Positions 53,803 through 62,084 of a stretch of 64,000 nucleotides of DNA are shown piece by piece. Where the stretch lies: positions 180,853 to 244,852 of the forward strand of contig DBHK01000025.1 of NCBI GenBank assembly GCA_002295635.1, read 5' to 3'. Source of the DNA: UBA830 sp002295635 (GTDB lineage: Bacteria > Pseudomonadota > Alphaproteobacteria > MPNO01 > UBA830). The translations under genes were made by a program, and so were the position numbers. How positions within the stretch are numbered: the first letter of the stretch is position 1; every line of letters starts with the position of its first letter. The notes under the pieces were generated by a model. That model did no database searches and was not told the origin of the DNA. It saw only the letters and a list, made by a program, of their open reading frames with translations.

Positions 53803-54351
53803 ATGACCGACAAAGACCCGACACATTGGCACGGTACCACCATACTATCAGTTAGGAAGAATGGAAAAGTCGTGATCGCCGGAGACGGCCAGGTGACCTT
53901 TGGTAATACTGTTATAAAGTCCAATGCTCGCAAGGTCCGGCCTCTGGGGGATGGTGGTGTGATTGCGGGGTTTGCTGGCGCCACAGCAGACGCATTTACG
54001 CTTTTCGAGCGGCTGGAAGCAAAGCTGGAGCAACATCCCGGGCAACTTACACGCGCATGTGTCGAGCTTGCTAAGGATTGGCGTACTGACCGATTTCTTC
54101 GACGTCTCGAGGCGATGATGGCGGTAGCCGACATCGATGTCTCATTGGTGTTGACAGGAACGGGTGACGTGCTTGAACCCGAAAATGGGCTTATCGGCAT
54201 TGGCTCGGGGGGCTCGTTTGCGCTTGCTGCCGCTCGCGGCCTATTCGATCAAAAAGACCTTGAGGCTGAGGAGATTGCCCGCCGGGCGATGAAAATCGCA
54301 GCCGATATCTGCATTTACACCAATGAAAACATTGTTATCGAAAGCCTATAA
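53803..54351 (+). CDS. hslV: ATP-dependent protease subunit HslV
   Basis: 182 residues from the ATG at 53803 with CTGGAGGCCC upstream. The propeptide ends HWHG and the catalytic N-terminal threonine is T12 (TTILSVRK). GDGQVT and the beta-sheet core of a peptidase T1 are intact. Forms a double hexamer capped by HslU. Confidence 0.97.
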   Translation: MTDKDPTHWHGTTILSVRKNGKVVIAGDGQVTFGNTVIKSNARKVRPLGDGGVIAGFAGATADAFTLFERLEAKLEQHPGQLTRACVELAKDWRTDRFLRRLEAMMAVADIDVSLVLTGTGDVLEPENGLIGIGSGGSFALAAARGLFDQKDLEAEEIARRAMKIAADICIYTNENIVIESL

Positions 54352-54354
54352 TCT

Positions 54355-55665
54355 GTGACTAATTTTTCTCCCCGAGAAATCGTATCTGAACTCGACCGCT
54401 ATATTGTCGGCCAGAACGACGCTAAACGCGCGGTAGCTATCGCGCTGCGTAATCGATGGCGACGACAGCAGTTGAGCGATGACCTTCGCGATGAGGTTCT
54501 GCCTAAAAATATTCTGATGATCGGTCCCACCGGAGTGGGTAAGACTGAGATCGCCCGGCGTCTTGCTCGCTTGGCTGATGCGCCATTTTTAAAAGTCGAG
54601 GCTACGAAGTTCACTGAGGTTGGATATGTCGGAAGGGATGTCGAATCAATTATCCGAGACTTGATCGAGATAGCTATACACATGATCCGGGAGCGGATGC
54701 GTAAGGAGGTGGTTGCCAAGGCGGAAATCGCGGCGGAGGAGCGGGTTCTGGATGCTTTGGTCGGGGAAAGTGCTGGCAAGGACACAAGGCAAAAGTTTCG
54801 TACTATGCTGCGCCAAGGGGAACTCGACGACCGAGAAATCGAAATTGATCTTCAGGATTCGAGCGGTGGGATGCCAACTATGGAGATTCCGGGTATGCCC
54901 GGCGCACAGATGGGTATGATCAATCTGAACGACATGCTTGGAAAAGCTTTTGGCGGTGCAACTAAAACAAAGAAAATGACTATTGGCGATAGTTACGATG
55001 TGCTGGTTGCTGAGGAAGGAGATAAATTGTTGGATGACGATATCGTCGTGAAGACGGCGATCGAGTCTGTAGAACAAAACGCCATCGTTTTTCTCGACGA
55101 GATTGATAAGATTTGTGTTCGTTCTGACGGTCGAGGTGGCGCTGACGTCAGCCGTGAAGGGGTACAAAGGGATCTGCTGCCGTTGATTGAAGGTACGACG
55201 GTTCCGACGAAGCATGGAACTGTTAAGACCGACCACATTTTATTTGTGGCATCTGGAGCGTTTCATCTGTCGAAGCCTGCCGACCTGCTTCCCGAACTGC
55301 AGGGGAGACTGCCAATTAGGGTTGAGCTAAAGGCCCTGTCCGAGGAAGATTTCCGCCGCATTCTAACAGAGCCTGAGACCAATCTAATTCGCCAGTATAT
55401 AGCATTAATGGGAACAGAAGAACTGACCTTAGAGTTCACGGACGAGGCAATTTCCGCCCTAGCCAAGCTTGCGGCAGAGGTCAACCGCACAGTGGAAAAT
55501 ATAGGCGCCCGGCGGCTACAGACTGTCATGGAGCGGCTTCTTGAAGATATCTCTTTTAGTGCATCTGATCGGAGTGGTGATAATGTGCGAATAGACGCGG
55601 ATTACGTCCGAGAAAATGTTGCTGATTTGGCAAAAGACGCTGATTTATCTAAGTTTATTCTGTAA
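54355..55665 (+). CDS. hslU: ATPase subunit HslU
   Basis: 436 residues, GTG start 4 nt after hslV. Walker A GPTGVGKT at 57-64, Walker B IVFLDEIDKI, the pore GYVG motif, an I-domain (about 110-220) and the C-terminal SKFIL tail that opens HslV. Unfolds and feeds substrates to HslV. Confidence 0.97.
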   Translation: MTNFSPREIVSELDRYIVGQNDAKRAVAIALRNRWRRQQLSDDLRDEVLPKNILMIGPTGVGKTEIARRLARLADAPFLKVEATKFTEVGYVGRDVESIIRDLIEIAIHMIRERMRKEVVAKAEIAAEERVLDALVGESAGKDTRQKFRTMLRQGELDDREIEIDLQDSSGGMPTMEIPGMPGAQMGMINLNDMLGKAFGGATKTKKMTIGDSYDVLVAEEGDKLLDDDIVVKTAIESVEQNAIVFLDEIDKICVRSDGRGGADVSREGVQRDLLPLIEGTTVPTKHGTVKTDHILFVASGAFHLSKPADLLPELQGRLPIRVELKALSEEDFRRILTEPETNLIRQYIALMGTEELTLEFTDEAISALAKLAAEVNRTVENIGARRLQTVMERLLEDISFSASDRSGDNVRIDADYVRENVADLAKDADLSKFIL

Positions 55666-55681
55666 CCCGCAAACTAATGTC

Positions 55682-56230
55682 TCACCGCTGCCGTTTCAGT
55701 AGCACGTAAAATGCCCCTCCCCCGCCGTCGGCCGGTTGCGCTTGGGCAAAGCCGAGAACACAGGGTCTATTTTCCGGTGAGTTCAGCCAGGCGGGAAGTT
55801 CCTGCCGGATGACGCCACCACCCTTTTTGAGAGACCCCTTGCCAGTGATGACGAGGACGCAGCGATTTCCAGAGCCATGAGCCCGGGTAATGAATGTGTT
55901 CAATGAGGCATAGGCGCGGCTCAAGTTCATGCCGTGAAGGTCAATGTGAGCTTCCGGTCTCAGTCGTCCCCTTCTCAACTTGTCCATCGTTCGCCGGTCT
56001 AAATCGGTGGCTAAGCCGGCCTCCAGCTGTCTATTTGACGGCGCGACAGGCTTGATTTTAGGTTGCGGTTTTGGTGTGACGGTTCGTCTTTTGATAGGGG
56101 GTGGAGTCGATGGCTCCATCGGGGCATGATCTTTGTTTTTCCGACCTAAAGGCTCCGCGTCGAACATCGCTGAACGGAAAAGTGCATTATCATCGAGCGA
56201 CTCGCGCCCGTCTGACTTATTCTTTTTCAT
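55682..56230 (-). CDS. Smr-domain protein
   Basis: 182 residues. A basic, proline-rich N-terminal half leads to a Smr domain with HIDLHGMNLSRAYASLN, LVITGKGS and the end GGGGAFYVLLKR. Smr domains cut or nick structured nucleic acids; small stand-alone ones in bacteria have been linked to ribosome rescue. It is convergent with hslU (16 nt) and is followed upstream by mltA, the usual alphaproteobacterial pairing. Confidence 0.88.
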   Translation of the reverse strand: MKKNKSDGRESLDDNALFRSAMFDAEPLGRKNKDHAPMEPSTPPPIKRRTVTPKPQPKIKPVAPSNRQLEAGLATDLDRRTMDKLRRGRLRPEAHIDLHGMNLSRAYASLNTFITRAHGSGNRCVLVITGKGSLKKGGGVIRQELPAWLNSPENRPCVLGFAQAQPADGGGGAFYVLLKRQR

Positions 56231-56487
56231 ATTTAGGCGGGCGATATAAAGCCAGCGGTCGGGTCACGAATGTCCCTAATTGTTTAATCAAAGTCACACC
56301 CGGATTCCTTGTACAGGATGACTAAAATGACGGCGAAACCTCTAATCTGCAAGCGAGAACATGGGTTAATGAAAAGGCTGGGATTAATCCAATTAAAGTT
56401 GGAATATTGATTACCAATCTATAACTAGACTTATTTTGGTGGGCAATTCGATATCTCTACGGCCTTTTTTGCCTTGGAGGGCGATGG

Positions 56488-57684
56488 TTAATAGCTATCG
56501 AGGCCAGGTTTTTTTGGCGATAATCGCGGAAATAGGAACCAGTATTTTCCTTGGGACTTCATCTTGCCAGCGCGGTCTGCAGCCTTTGCGCCAGCTCCCC
56601 AGAATATATCGGCACGGACCGCTCCGACGATTGCCCCGCCAGTATCTTGAGCGATCATGAGCTTCCGAAACGGTGCGCCGCTGGGCTCCATGGTATCAAT
56701 CCAAACGGGCAGACCTAACGGAATCAATCTTCGGTCTACAGCGAGACTTCGTTCGGGGGTGAGCGCAACCCCTTGTGCCCCGATCGGAGCATCGCCAGTC
56801 AACTCGCGAAAAAACACGTATGACCGATTTTTACGCATTAATCGTTTACCATCGGCGATATTTTCTGACAGCCAGGCCCGAATAGCCTGCATAGACATTT
56901 CTTCTCGGGACACGATACCCCGCGTGATCAGTTCGCGCCCAATCGCCGTGTAGAGATGGCCGTTTGTACCAGCATATCCCACCCGTAGAGTAGTACCGTC
57001 CGGCAAGCGAATACGACCGGATCCCTGGATATGCAGGAAGAATGCATCCGCTGCGCTATCCACCCAAACTAGTTCTAAATTCTTGTCCATGAGGGCCCCG
57101 AGATCGATCTTTTCACGATCTGGATATGGAACCAGGTTGCCATTTACCACCCGCCCCGCAATTCTTTGTCCGTTTAGGTTCCCGCGAAATCGACCGAGGT
57201 TTACACTAACCAGATCCGGCGGACGCAAATATATGGGGACCTTAAATTTTTGCGATCGTTCGCGGCTCCCGAGTAGTTCTGGCTCATAATAACCAGTGAA
57301 AAGACCGGTAGCCCCTTCGCGTCCAGAAACAGCGACCGGATAGAAATTCTTTTCGAAAAACCGTTTAGCTCTTCTGTCTTCTGTCGTGGCGATGCGGCGG
57401 GCCTTTTCACACAGATCTCGCCAAAAAGACGTATCGCCGAAATCGGGCATACCTTTGCGTTCTAGTGACGGACAAGATTTTAGGAAAGCCGCTAAGGCCT
57501 TGGCATGATTATCATTATTCCAACTCGGAATCTCATTGAATGTGACAGGCCTAAACTCTGGCTTTTCTATACCTGTTTTGTCGCCAATTTCGGCGCACCC
57601 CGTTAATACCAGTGGCGTAACCACCATAACTACAAAAATGAGAAACCGGACATTCTCCGCTAGAAAAGGTGAGGGGTTTTTCAT
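56488..57684 (-). CDS. mltA: membrane-bound lytic murein transglycosylase A
   Basis: 398 residues with lipobox LVLTGC (C30). The MltA core shows GLFTGYYEPELLGS, the 3D-domain aspartates in LMIAQDTGGAIVGAVRADIFWG and the sugar-binding HIQGSGRIRL. It cleaves peptidoglycan glycan to 1,6-anhydro ends. Gap to Smr (56231-56487) shows no gene. Confidence 0.92.
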   Translation of the reverse strand: MKNPSPFLAENVRFLIFVVMVVTPLVLTGCAEIGDKTGIEKPEFRPVTFNEIPSWNNDNHAKALAAFLKSCPSLERKGMPDFGDTSFWRDLCEKARRIATTEDRRAKRFFEKNFYPVAVSGREGATGLFTGYYEPELLGSRERSQKFKVPIYLRPPDLVSVNLGRFRGNLNGQRIAGRVVNGNLVPYPDREKIDLGALMDKNLELVWVDSAADAFFLHIQGSGRIRLPDGTTLRVGYAGTNGHLYTAIGRELITRGIVSREEMSMQAIRAWLSENIADGKRLMRKNRSYVFFRELTGDAPIGAQGVALTPERSLAVDRRLIPLGLPVWIDTMEPSGAPFRKLMIAQDTGGAIVGAVRADIFWGAGAKAADRAGKMKSQGKYWFLFPRLSPKKPGLDSY

Positions 57685-57712
57685 ACAGAAAACGGTTACC
57701 CCTCTGCGATCC

Positions 57713-58396
57713 CTAGTTCTGGCTTCGAGTTTCCACTAACTTCCAATTTGGATCCCGTGACTGCGTGTCTCGGCTGAAGGTCCAGATGTCAATGATTTCG
57801 GTTACTTGGTTAGGGTCTCCGTCAATGATTCGATCCTCGGAATCACGCGTTAGGTTTACTTGATCGGACACAAACTTGACGGTAACTAGGGCGTTCATGT
57901 CCTCCATCTCCGCTTCAATTACATCCGCTGCCTTGATTCCGATAATGGTCGACTCCAATGTTTCTCCAGCCCGTTCTCTTTCATCAATGGCGCCTTCGAA
58001 ACTCTCGTAAACTTCGCCCGCGAGTAGCATCTGAAGATTATCTTTGTCGCCCTCAGCGAAGCTTTGAACGATCATCTCAAAAGCGCTGCGGGCACCGTCA
58101 GAGAATTCTTTTGGATCGAAGGTGCTGTCTACCAATTGAATTTCCTGGATACCCCTCAAAAGCGGGGTATCTTGGTCTACGATATCGCTATGATCGGTCT
58201 GAGGCGGTTGGTTAACGTTAGTCGCATCCACGACACTTCCATCGGTCTCGGCATCTTGCGTCCGCTGTGATATTGGGTCTTGGCGCGGTTGTTGATGTCC
58301 AGTACGCTTTCCCAGAACGCTTCTTAAACGCAGGACTAAAAACGCCGCGACCATCGCGAAAAGAACGATATCCAGAAACTGAAATCCTTCACCCAT
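57713..58396 (-). CDS. Tim44-like domain protein
   Basis: 227 residues from the ATG at 58394-58396 (MGEGFQFLDIVLFAMVAAFL), a single N-terminal membrane segment, an acidic linker and a C-terminal Tim44-like domain (FEMIVQSFAEGDKDNLQMLL). Alphaproteobacterial Tim44-like proteins are probable relatives of the mitochondrial import motor subunit; a role in inner-membrane protein handling (TimA) is suggested. It is in the conserved fxsA/mltA/smr set. Confidence 0.9.
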   Translation of the reverse strand: MGEGFQFLDIVLFAMVAAFLVLRLRSVLGKRTGHQQPRQDPISQRTQDAETDGSVVDATNVNQPPQTDHSDIVDQDTPLLRGIQEIQLVDSTFDPKEFSDGARSAFEMIVQSFAEGDKDNLQMLLAGEVYESFEGAIDERERAGETLESTIIGIKAADVIEAEMEDMNALVTVKFVSDQVNLTRDSEDRIIDGDPNQVTEIIDIWTFSRDTQSRDPNWKLVETRSQN

Positions 58397-58501
58397 AATC
58401 TTTCTTTCCTGCACCGTTCCGCTGAGTCGTTCTGCTTTTTTCACCCGGTTGGGTTAGATAGACGCGGGCCCGAGAGTTAGCTATATCGTCTTTGTCACCC
58501 A

Positions 58502-58541
58502 TTCGTGAAGTAAGGTTAACTCAGATAACCTATTTCACGAA
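58502..58541. repeat. imperfect 40-bp palindrome in Tim44/fxsA gap
   Basis: TTCGTGAA (58502-58509) with TTCACGAA (58534-58541) and inner AGGTTA (58513-58518) with TAACCT (58526-58531) around a 7-nt loop, with unpaired 3 and 2 nt between the two stems. It lies in the middle of a divergent promoter region, 45 nt before fxsA. Confidence 0.65.
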
Positions 58542-58586
58542 ACTACGACCTAAAGTACATAAGGCGTTCATTAGGAAATCGCAAGC

Positions 58587-59105
58587 ATGCCAATTCTTTT
58601 GCTTTTGGCTTTTATCACAGTCCCGGTCATCGAAATCGCACTTTTTCTCGAAATAGGTGGCTGGATCGGGTTGTGGCCGACGATCCTAATCGTAATCATT
58701 ACAGCCTGCGCCGGCACTACATTACTCAGAATTCAAGGCGTTGCGGTGCTAAAACGGGCGCAAAGAAGTGCCTCGCGGAATGAATTACCGGTACAGGAGG
58801 TGTTTGATGGAGTTTGCCTTTTGGTGGCCGGCGCACTCCTTCTGACCCCGGGATTTTTTACTGATGTGTGTGGCTTTATGCTGTTTGTGCCCCTGTTTCG
58901 GAAGCTGGTCGGAATAGGTATTTGGCGTTGGCTATCGAGAAATGGCGAGACTCATGTCGGCGGTTTCGGGCCCGCGAGTAGCCCGAGGCCATCGGATCGC
59001 GATGGTGCGGGTCCCCCCGGAGGCAGGGTGATCGATGGCGATTTCGAGGAAGTGACCGCCTCACCATCGGCTCAAGACAGGCTGCCGTCCAAAGATGAGG
59101 AGTAA
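58587..59105 (+). CDS. fxsA: FxsA-family membrane protein
   Basis: 172 residues with an N-terminal hydrophobic domain starting MPILLLLAFITVPVIEIALF, the pattern LLTPGFFTD and a soluble C-terminal tail that ends acidic. FxsA of E. coli counters the F-plasmid exclusion of phage T7 when overproduced; its own job is unknown. In many alphaproteobacteria it lies next to secB. Confidence 0.9.
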   Translation: MPILLLLAFITVPVIEIALFLEIGGWIGLWPTILIVIITACAGTTLLRIQGVAVLKRAQRSASRNELPVQEVFDGVCLLVAGALLLTPGFFTDVCGFMLFVPLFRKLVGIGIWRWLSRNGETHVGGFGPASSPRPSDRDGAGPPGGRVIDGDFEEVTASPSAQDRLPSKDEE

Positions 59106-59118
59106 GGGCGCTAGATCG

Positions 59119-59571
59119 TTAACCCCGACGCGGTGGCTCTTGAAGCAATGCGATACAGCCAGACTTATCAGCGGCCTGTTCGTTGCGGTGACGCATTTCT
59201 ATGTGATTGACGTACCATTCACTGTCGCGGCGATAGAAATAAAGTTCTAAAATGCACCTTTTTGTTCGGTATCGCCAGAACTCGCCCGGTGGGTCACGGC
59301 GTACGAACACGGGATCACCAAGGAGTAAAGTTATCTCGGAGGTCGTCATGCCGAGCAACTCTCCCGGAGCAAGGTTCGGTGTATGAGCAGTGGTCTTGGG
59401 GGGGCGTTCCGCCGAATCTATCTGGCGGTGCTTGACAATAACGGGAACGGATGGGGACACCTCCCTCGATTTTGATTTGTCCACCACGGGCGAGATCGGG
59501 TCGGTTTTAGTAACGCAGGCTGACAGTATCAGGCAAACTAGGCCCGTGGCCGCGGATACTATTTGATTCAT
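59119..59571 (-). CDS. small lipoprotein, OmlA/SmpA-like
   Basis: 150 residues; signal peptide with lipobox ILSAC (C19), a low-complexity linker, then LGMTTSEITLLLGDPVFVRRD and FWRYRTKRCILELYFYR, resembling the BamE/SmpA fold. An outer-membrane assembly role is a guess. It ends with a divergent orientation to fxsA and lies 11 nt after the bactofilin gene. Confidence 0.55.
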   Translation of the reverse strand: MNQIVSAATGLVCLILSACVTKTDPISPVVDKSKSREVSPSVPVIVKHRQIDSAERPPKTTAHTPNLAPGELLGMTTSEITLLLGDPVFVRRDPPGEFWRYRTKRCILELYFYRRDSEWYVNHIEMRHRNEQAADKSGCIALLQEPPRRG

Positions 59572-59582
59572 TGTGCGAAGGT

Positions 59583-60077
59583 TTAACTGGCGGCCGTGTC
59601 GTTAGCTAGGCCGATGTCGCCGATAACCTCGCCTCCACGTTCGATTTCCAGTTTTCCATACCGGATCGTACCTGATACCCGTCCTGTTGATTGAACAATA
59701 AGCGTGTCACGCGCCGTCAGGGTACCCTCGAATTTGCCACTAATCTTTGCCATTTCGATATTGGCCGCGCCTTTGAAAGTGCCGGTTCCCGAAATTTCGA
59801 TCTCTCGGCAGTCCTGAAGTTCTGCTTCTACGCGGCCTTCGACTACTAACCTGTCGCAGGTACTGATGTTGCCGCTAAGCTCTATTTCTCTTCCGACCAA
59901 AAGCTTCTTACCTTCGGGACTGCTAATATTTCCAGCGTTTGAGACCGAATGAGGTTCGCGCATTGGGCGCGTTAAGGCAGCCGGCCGCAGGGATGCGGGA
60001 GGCGCGCTCGGGGCCTCTGATTTTAGCGGTAGTACCGCCGAGGGTTTGTTTCTAACTTTGTTATCTTGGTCCGCCAT
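59583..60077 (-). CDS. bactofilin (polymer-forming cytoskeletal protein)
   Basis: 164 residues from the ATG at 60075-60077; a frame 27 nt longer is unsupported. A disordered N-terminal third precedes a beta-helix core rich in G-x-I repeats (GNISTCDRLVVEGRVEAEL, GTFKGAANIEMAKISGKFEG), the DUF583/bactofilin fold. Bactofilins form filaments that place cell-wall or stalk enzymes. Grouped with two membrane/lipoprotein genes. Confidence 0.9.
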   Translation of the reverse strand: MADQDNKVRNKPSAVLPLKSEAPSAPPASLRPAALTRPMREPHSVSNAGNISSPEGKKLLVGREIELSGNISTCDRLVVEGRVEAELQDCREIEISGTGTFKGAANIEMAKISGKFEGTLTARDTLIVQSTGRVSGTIRYGKLEIERGGEVIGDIGLANDTAAS

Positions 60078-60155
60078 GTTCTGTCTTTCCCGGGTTGATA
60101 GCACCCGATTATTACCGCTTGGATTGGGGAATCCAAGAAGAAGCCTTTAAACTAA

Positions 60156-60842
60156 TTAGTCACGACGACGAACATCTTCAAATACATGAACCATATAGGC
60201 GGCTGCAACCAACGGCATCAGCCAGTTAACCAAAGGAACAGTCATCATCACCGCGATCACAATGCCGGAGACAAAAACGCGAGTTTTATTCCGCCTCCTA
60301 AGTAACCGCATGGCTTGTGGATCAACCCGTCGTAATCCCGCGAACTCGAAATACTCACGCCCCAGAAGATATCCGTTAAGCCCCCAGAAAACAACGGGAA
60401 TGAGCGGAGAAAGGACAATCGTGATCACCATTAATGGTAAAATAAAAACGAAAAATAACAGGTTTAACCCTACCGCGATGGCTGCAAATCGAGCGGCATT
60501 CTTGAAAACTTCTGTCGTTGGTTGTTCTCTGGCGGCCGGTAGATATGGGAAATGACGTATATCTACGGAGCGCGCAATTTCTTCCAGCATGAAAGAGATG
60601 ATAAGCCCAATTAGGGTGGGGAAAATTAGGAGGCTGATCAAGAAGGCAGCGCTCCCGCCCAAAAAAGCCAGCCCTTTGTCAATCCATTGGATACCAACAA
60701 ATGAAATGCCGTTGAGGGCCCAGGTGATCCCGAAAACCAGCGCAATGAATATAAACGCGCTGACGACTACTGCACGCAAAACCAACCGGCGAATGCGCGT
60801 ATCATTGAGCTGTTGAATTGCGAGAAAGAGCGCAGAATACAT
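60156..60842 (-). CDS. EI24/CysZ-like membrane protein
   Basis: 228 residues with about five membrane helices and the typical ending FVSGIVIAVMMTVPLVNWLMPLVAAAYMVH. The EI24 family includes the sulfate importer CysZ; sequence alone does not prove sulfate transport. It lies upstream of the bactofilin gene and is divergent from adenosine kinase. Confidence 0.8.
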   Translation of the reverse strand: MYSALFLAIQQLNDTRIRRLVLRAVVVSAFIFIALVFGITWALNGISFVGIQWIDKGLAFLGGSAAFLISLLIFPTLIGLIISFMLEEIARSVDIRHFPYLPAAREQPTTEVFKNAARFAAIAVGLNLLFFVFILPLMVITIVLSPLIPVVFWGLNGYLLGREYFEFAGLRRVDPQAMRLLRRRNKTRVFVSGIVIAVMMTVPLVNWLMPLVAAAYMVHVFEDVRRRD

Positions 60843-60988
60843 TTATTGGCTAGCAAGATATTCTATCCGGATGTGCTGTCTGTTTAGCCGCCTAACTCAT
60901 GTAAGTGCAAGATTGCATTTCAATTGCGACGCTTCTGTCCGACGTTATACTCTGCACCAGATATTTTTCGTGATTCCAGGAGCTTATA

Positions 60989-61981
60989 ATGGCGGATGCG
61001 CCCTTTGATGTTGTCGGCGTTGGCAACGCAATTGTCGATGTAATTGTCCAGACAGATGAAAACCATCTCAACGGGCTCGGCCTAAATAAAGGGACGATGA
61101 CGCTGATCGATGATGCTAAGGCCGAATGGCTGTATAAGGAAATCGGCGCTGGCGTCGAAACTTCTGGTGGTTCTGCCGCTAACACCCTGGCCGGCATTTC
61201 ATCGCTCGGCGGCTGCGGAGCTTATATTGGAAAAGTACGGAATGATCAGCTGGGGGATATCTTTATCAGTGATATAATGGGCGCCGGTGTAAACTTCCCA
61301 ATGCGCGCCGCGACCGATGGGCCATCTACAGCGCGATGTTTGATTTTCGTAACACCGGATGCGGAGCGGACCATGCAGACTTATTTGGGCGCCAGCATCT
61401 CTCTGGGCCCAGAGGATATAGATCCTGAAGCAATAGGAAGTGCGCAAATCACATACCTTGAAGGCTATCTGTTTGACCGAGACGAAGCTCAGGAGGCATT
61501 CGTCAAAGCCGCGGAGTTGGCGCATGCGGCGGGACGCCAGGTTGCCCTGACCCTTTCTGATTCCTTTTGCGTTGACCGTCATCGAGCCTCATTCAGGCGT
61601 CTTGTTGAGGGGCATGTAGACATTGTTTTCGCCAACCAAGACGAGATCACCTCTCTCTATCAAACAGTCTCATTTGATGAGGCGGTTGGCAGACTAGTTG
61701 GTAAAGTTGATATTGCCGCCATAACACGCGGCGCGAAGGGGTCTGTGATTGTTACACCTGACGAGGTTTTAGAAGTCGCGGCGGAGCCAGTGGAGAAAGT
61801 TCTCGATACGACTGGCGCTGGTGATCTTTATGCTGCCGGGGTGCTATATGGCCTGACCCACGGTTACGAATTAGAAAAGGCTGCATGGCTTGGATCTATC
61901 TGTGCGGCCGAGGTAATCAGCCATTATGGTGCCAGGCCCGAAGTATCGCTAAAAGAGTTAGCGAAAGAAAAAATGGGATAA
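60989..61981 (+). CDS. adenosine kinase, PfkB family
   Basis: 330 residues with GGSAANTLAGISSLGG, the second PfkB signature DTTGAGDLYAAGVLYGL containing the catalytic aspartate, and SDSFCVDRHR. It matches alphaproteobacterial adenosine kinases that recycle adenosine to AMP; ribokinase-like specificity is possible but less likely. The ATG has CAGGAGCTTATA upstream. Confidence 0.9.
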   Translation: MADAPFDVVGVGNAIVDVIVQTDENHLNGLGLNKGTMTLIDDAKAEWLYKEIGAGVETSGGSAANTLAGISSLGGCGAYIGKVRNDQLGDIFISDIMGAGVNFPMRAATDGPSTARCLIFVTPDAERTMQTYLGASISLGPEDIDPEAIGSAQITYLEGYLFDRDEAQEAFVKAAELAHAAGRQVALTLSDSFCVDRHRASFRRLVEGHVDIVFANQDEITSLYQTVSFDEAVGRLVGKVDIAAITRGAKGSVIVTPDEVLEVAAEPVEKVLDTTGAGDLYAAGVLYGLTHGYELEKAAWLGSICAAEVISHYGARPEVSLKELAKEKMG

Positions 61982-62026
61982 ACTCTTCCGACAATTGTAT
62001 ATAGCGGCCGCAGACTCATAGCCTTC

Positions 62027-62065
62027 AGGGTGTTCGGTCGCTCGTCTGAAATTCTTGAACACCCT
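62027..62065. repeat. 9-bp inverted repeat in typA leader
   Basis: AGGGTGTTC (62027-62035) and GAACACCCT (62057-62065) are perfectly complementary around a 21-nt loop. The right arm overlaps a TTG at 62055, and ends 19 nt before the GTG at 62085. It may be an operator or an mRNA hairpin. No T-run follows. Confidence 0.7.
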
Positions 62066-62084
62066 AACATCCGGAATTCGTATT

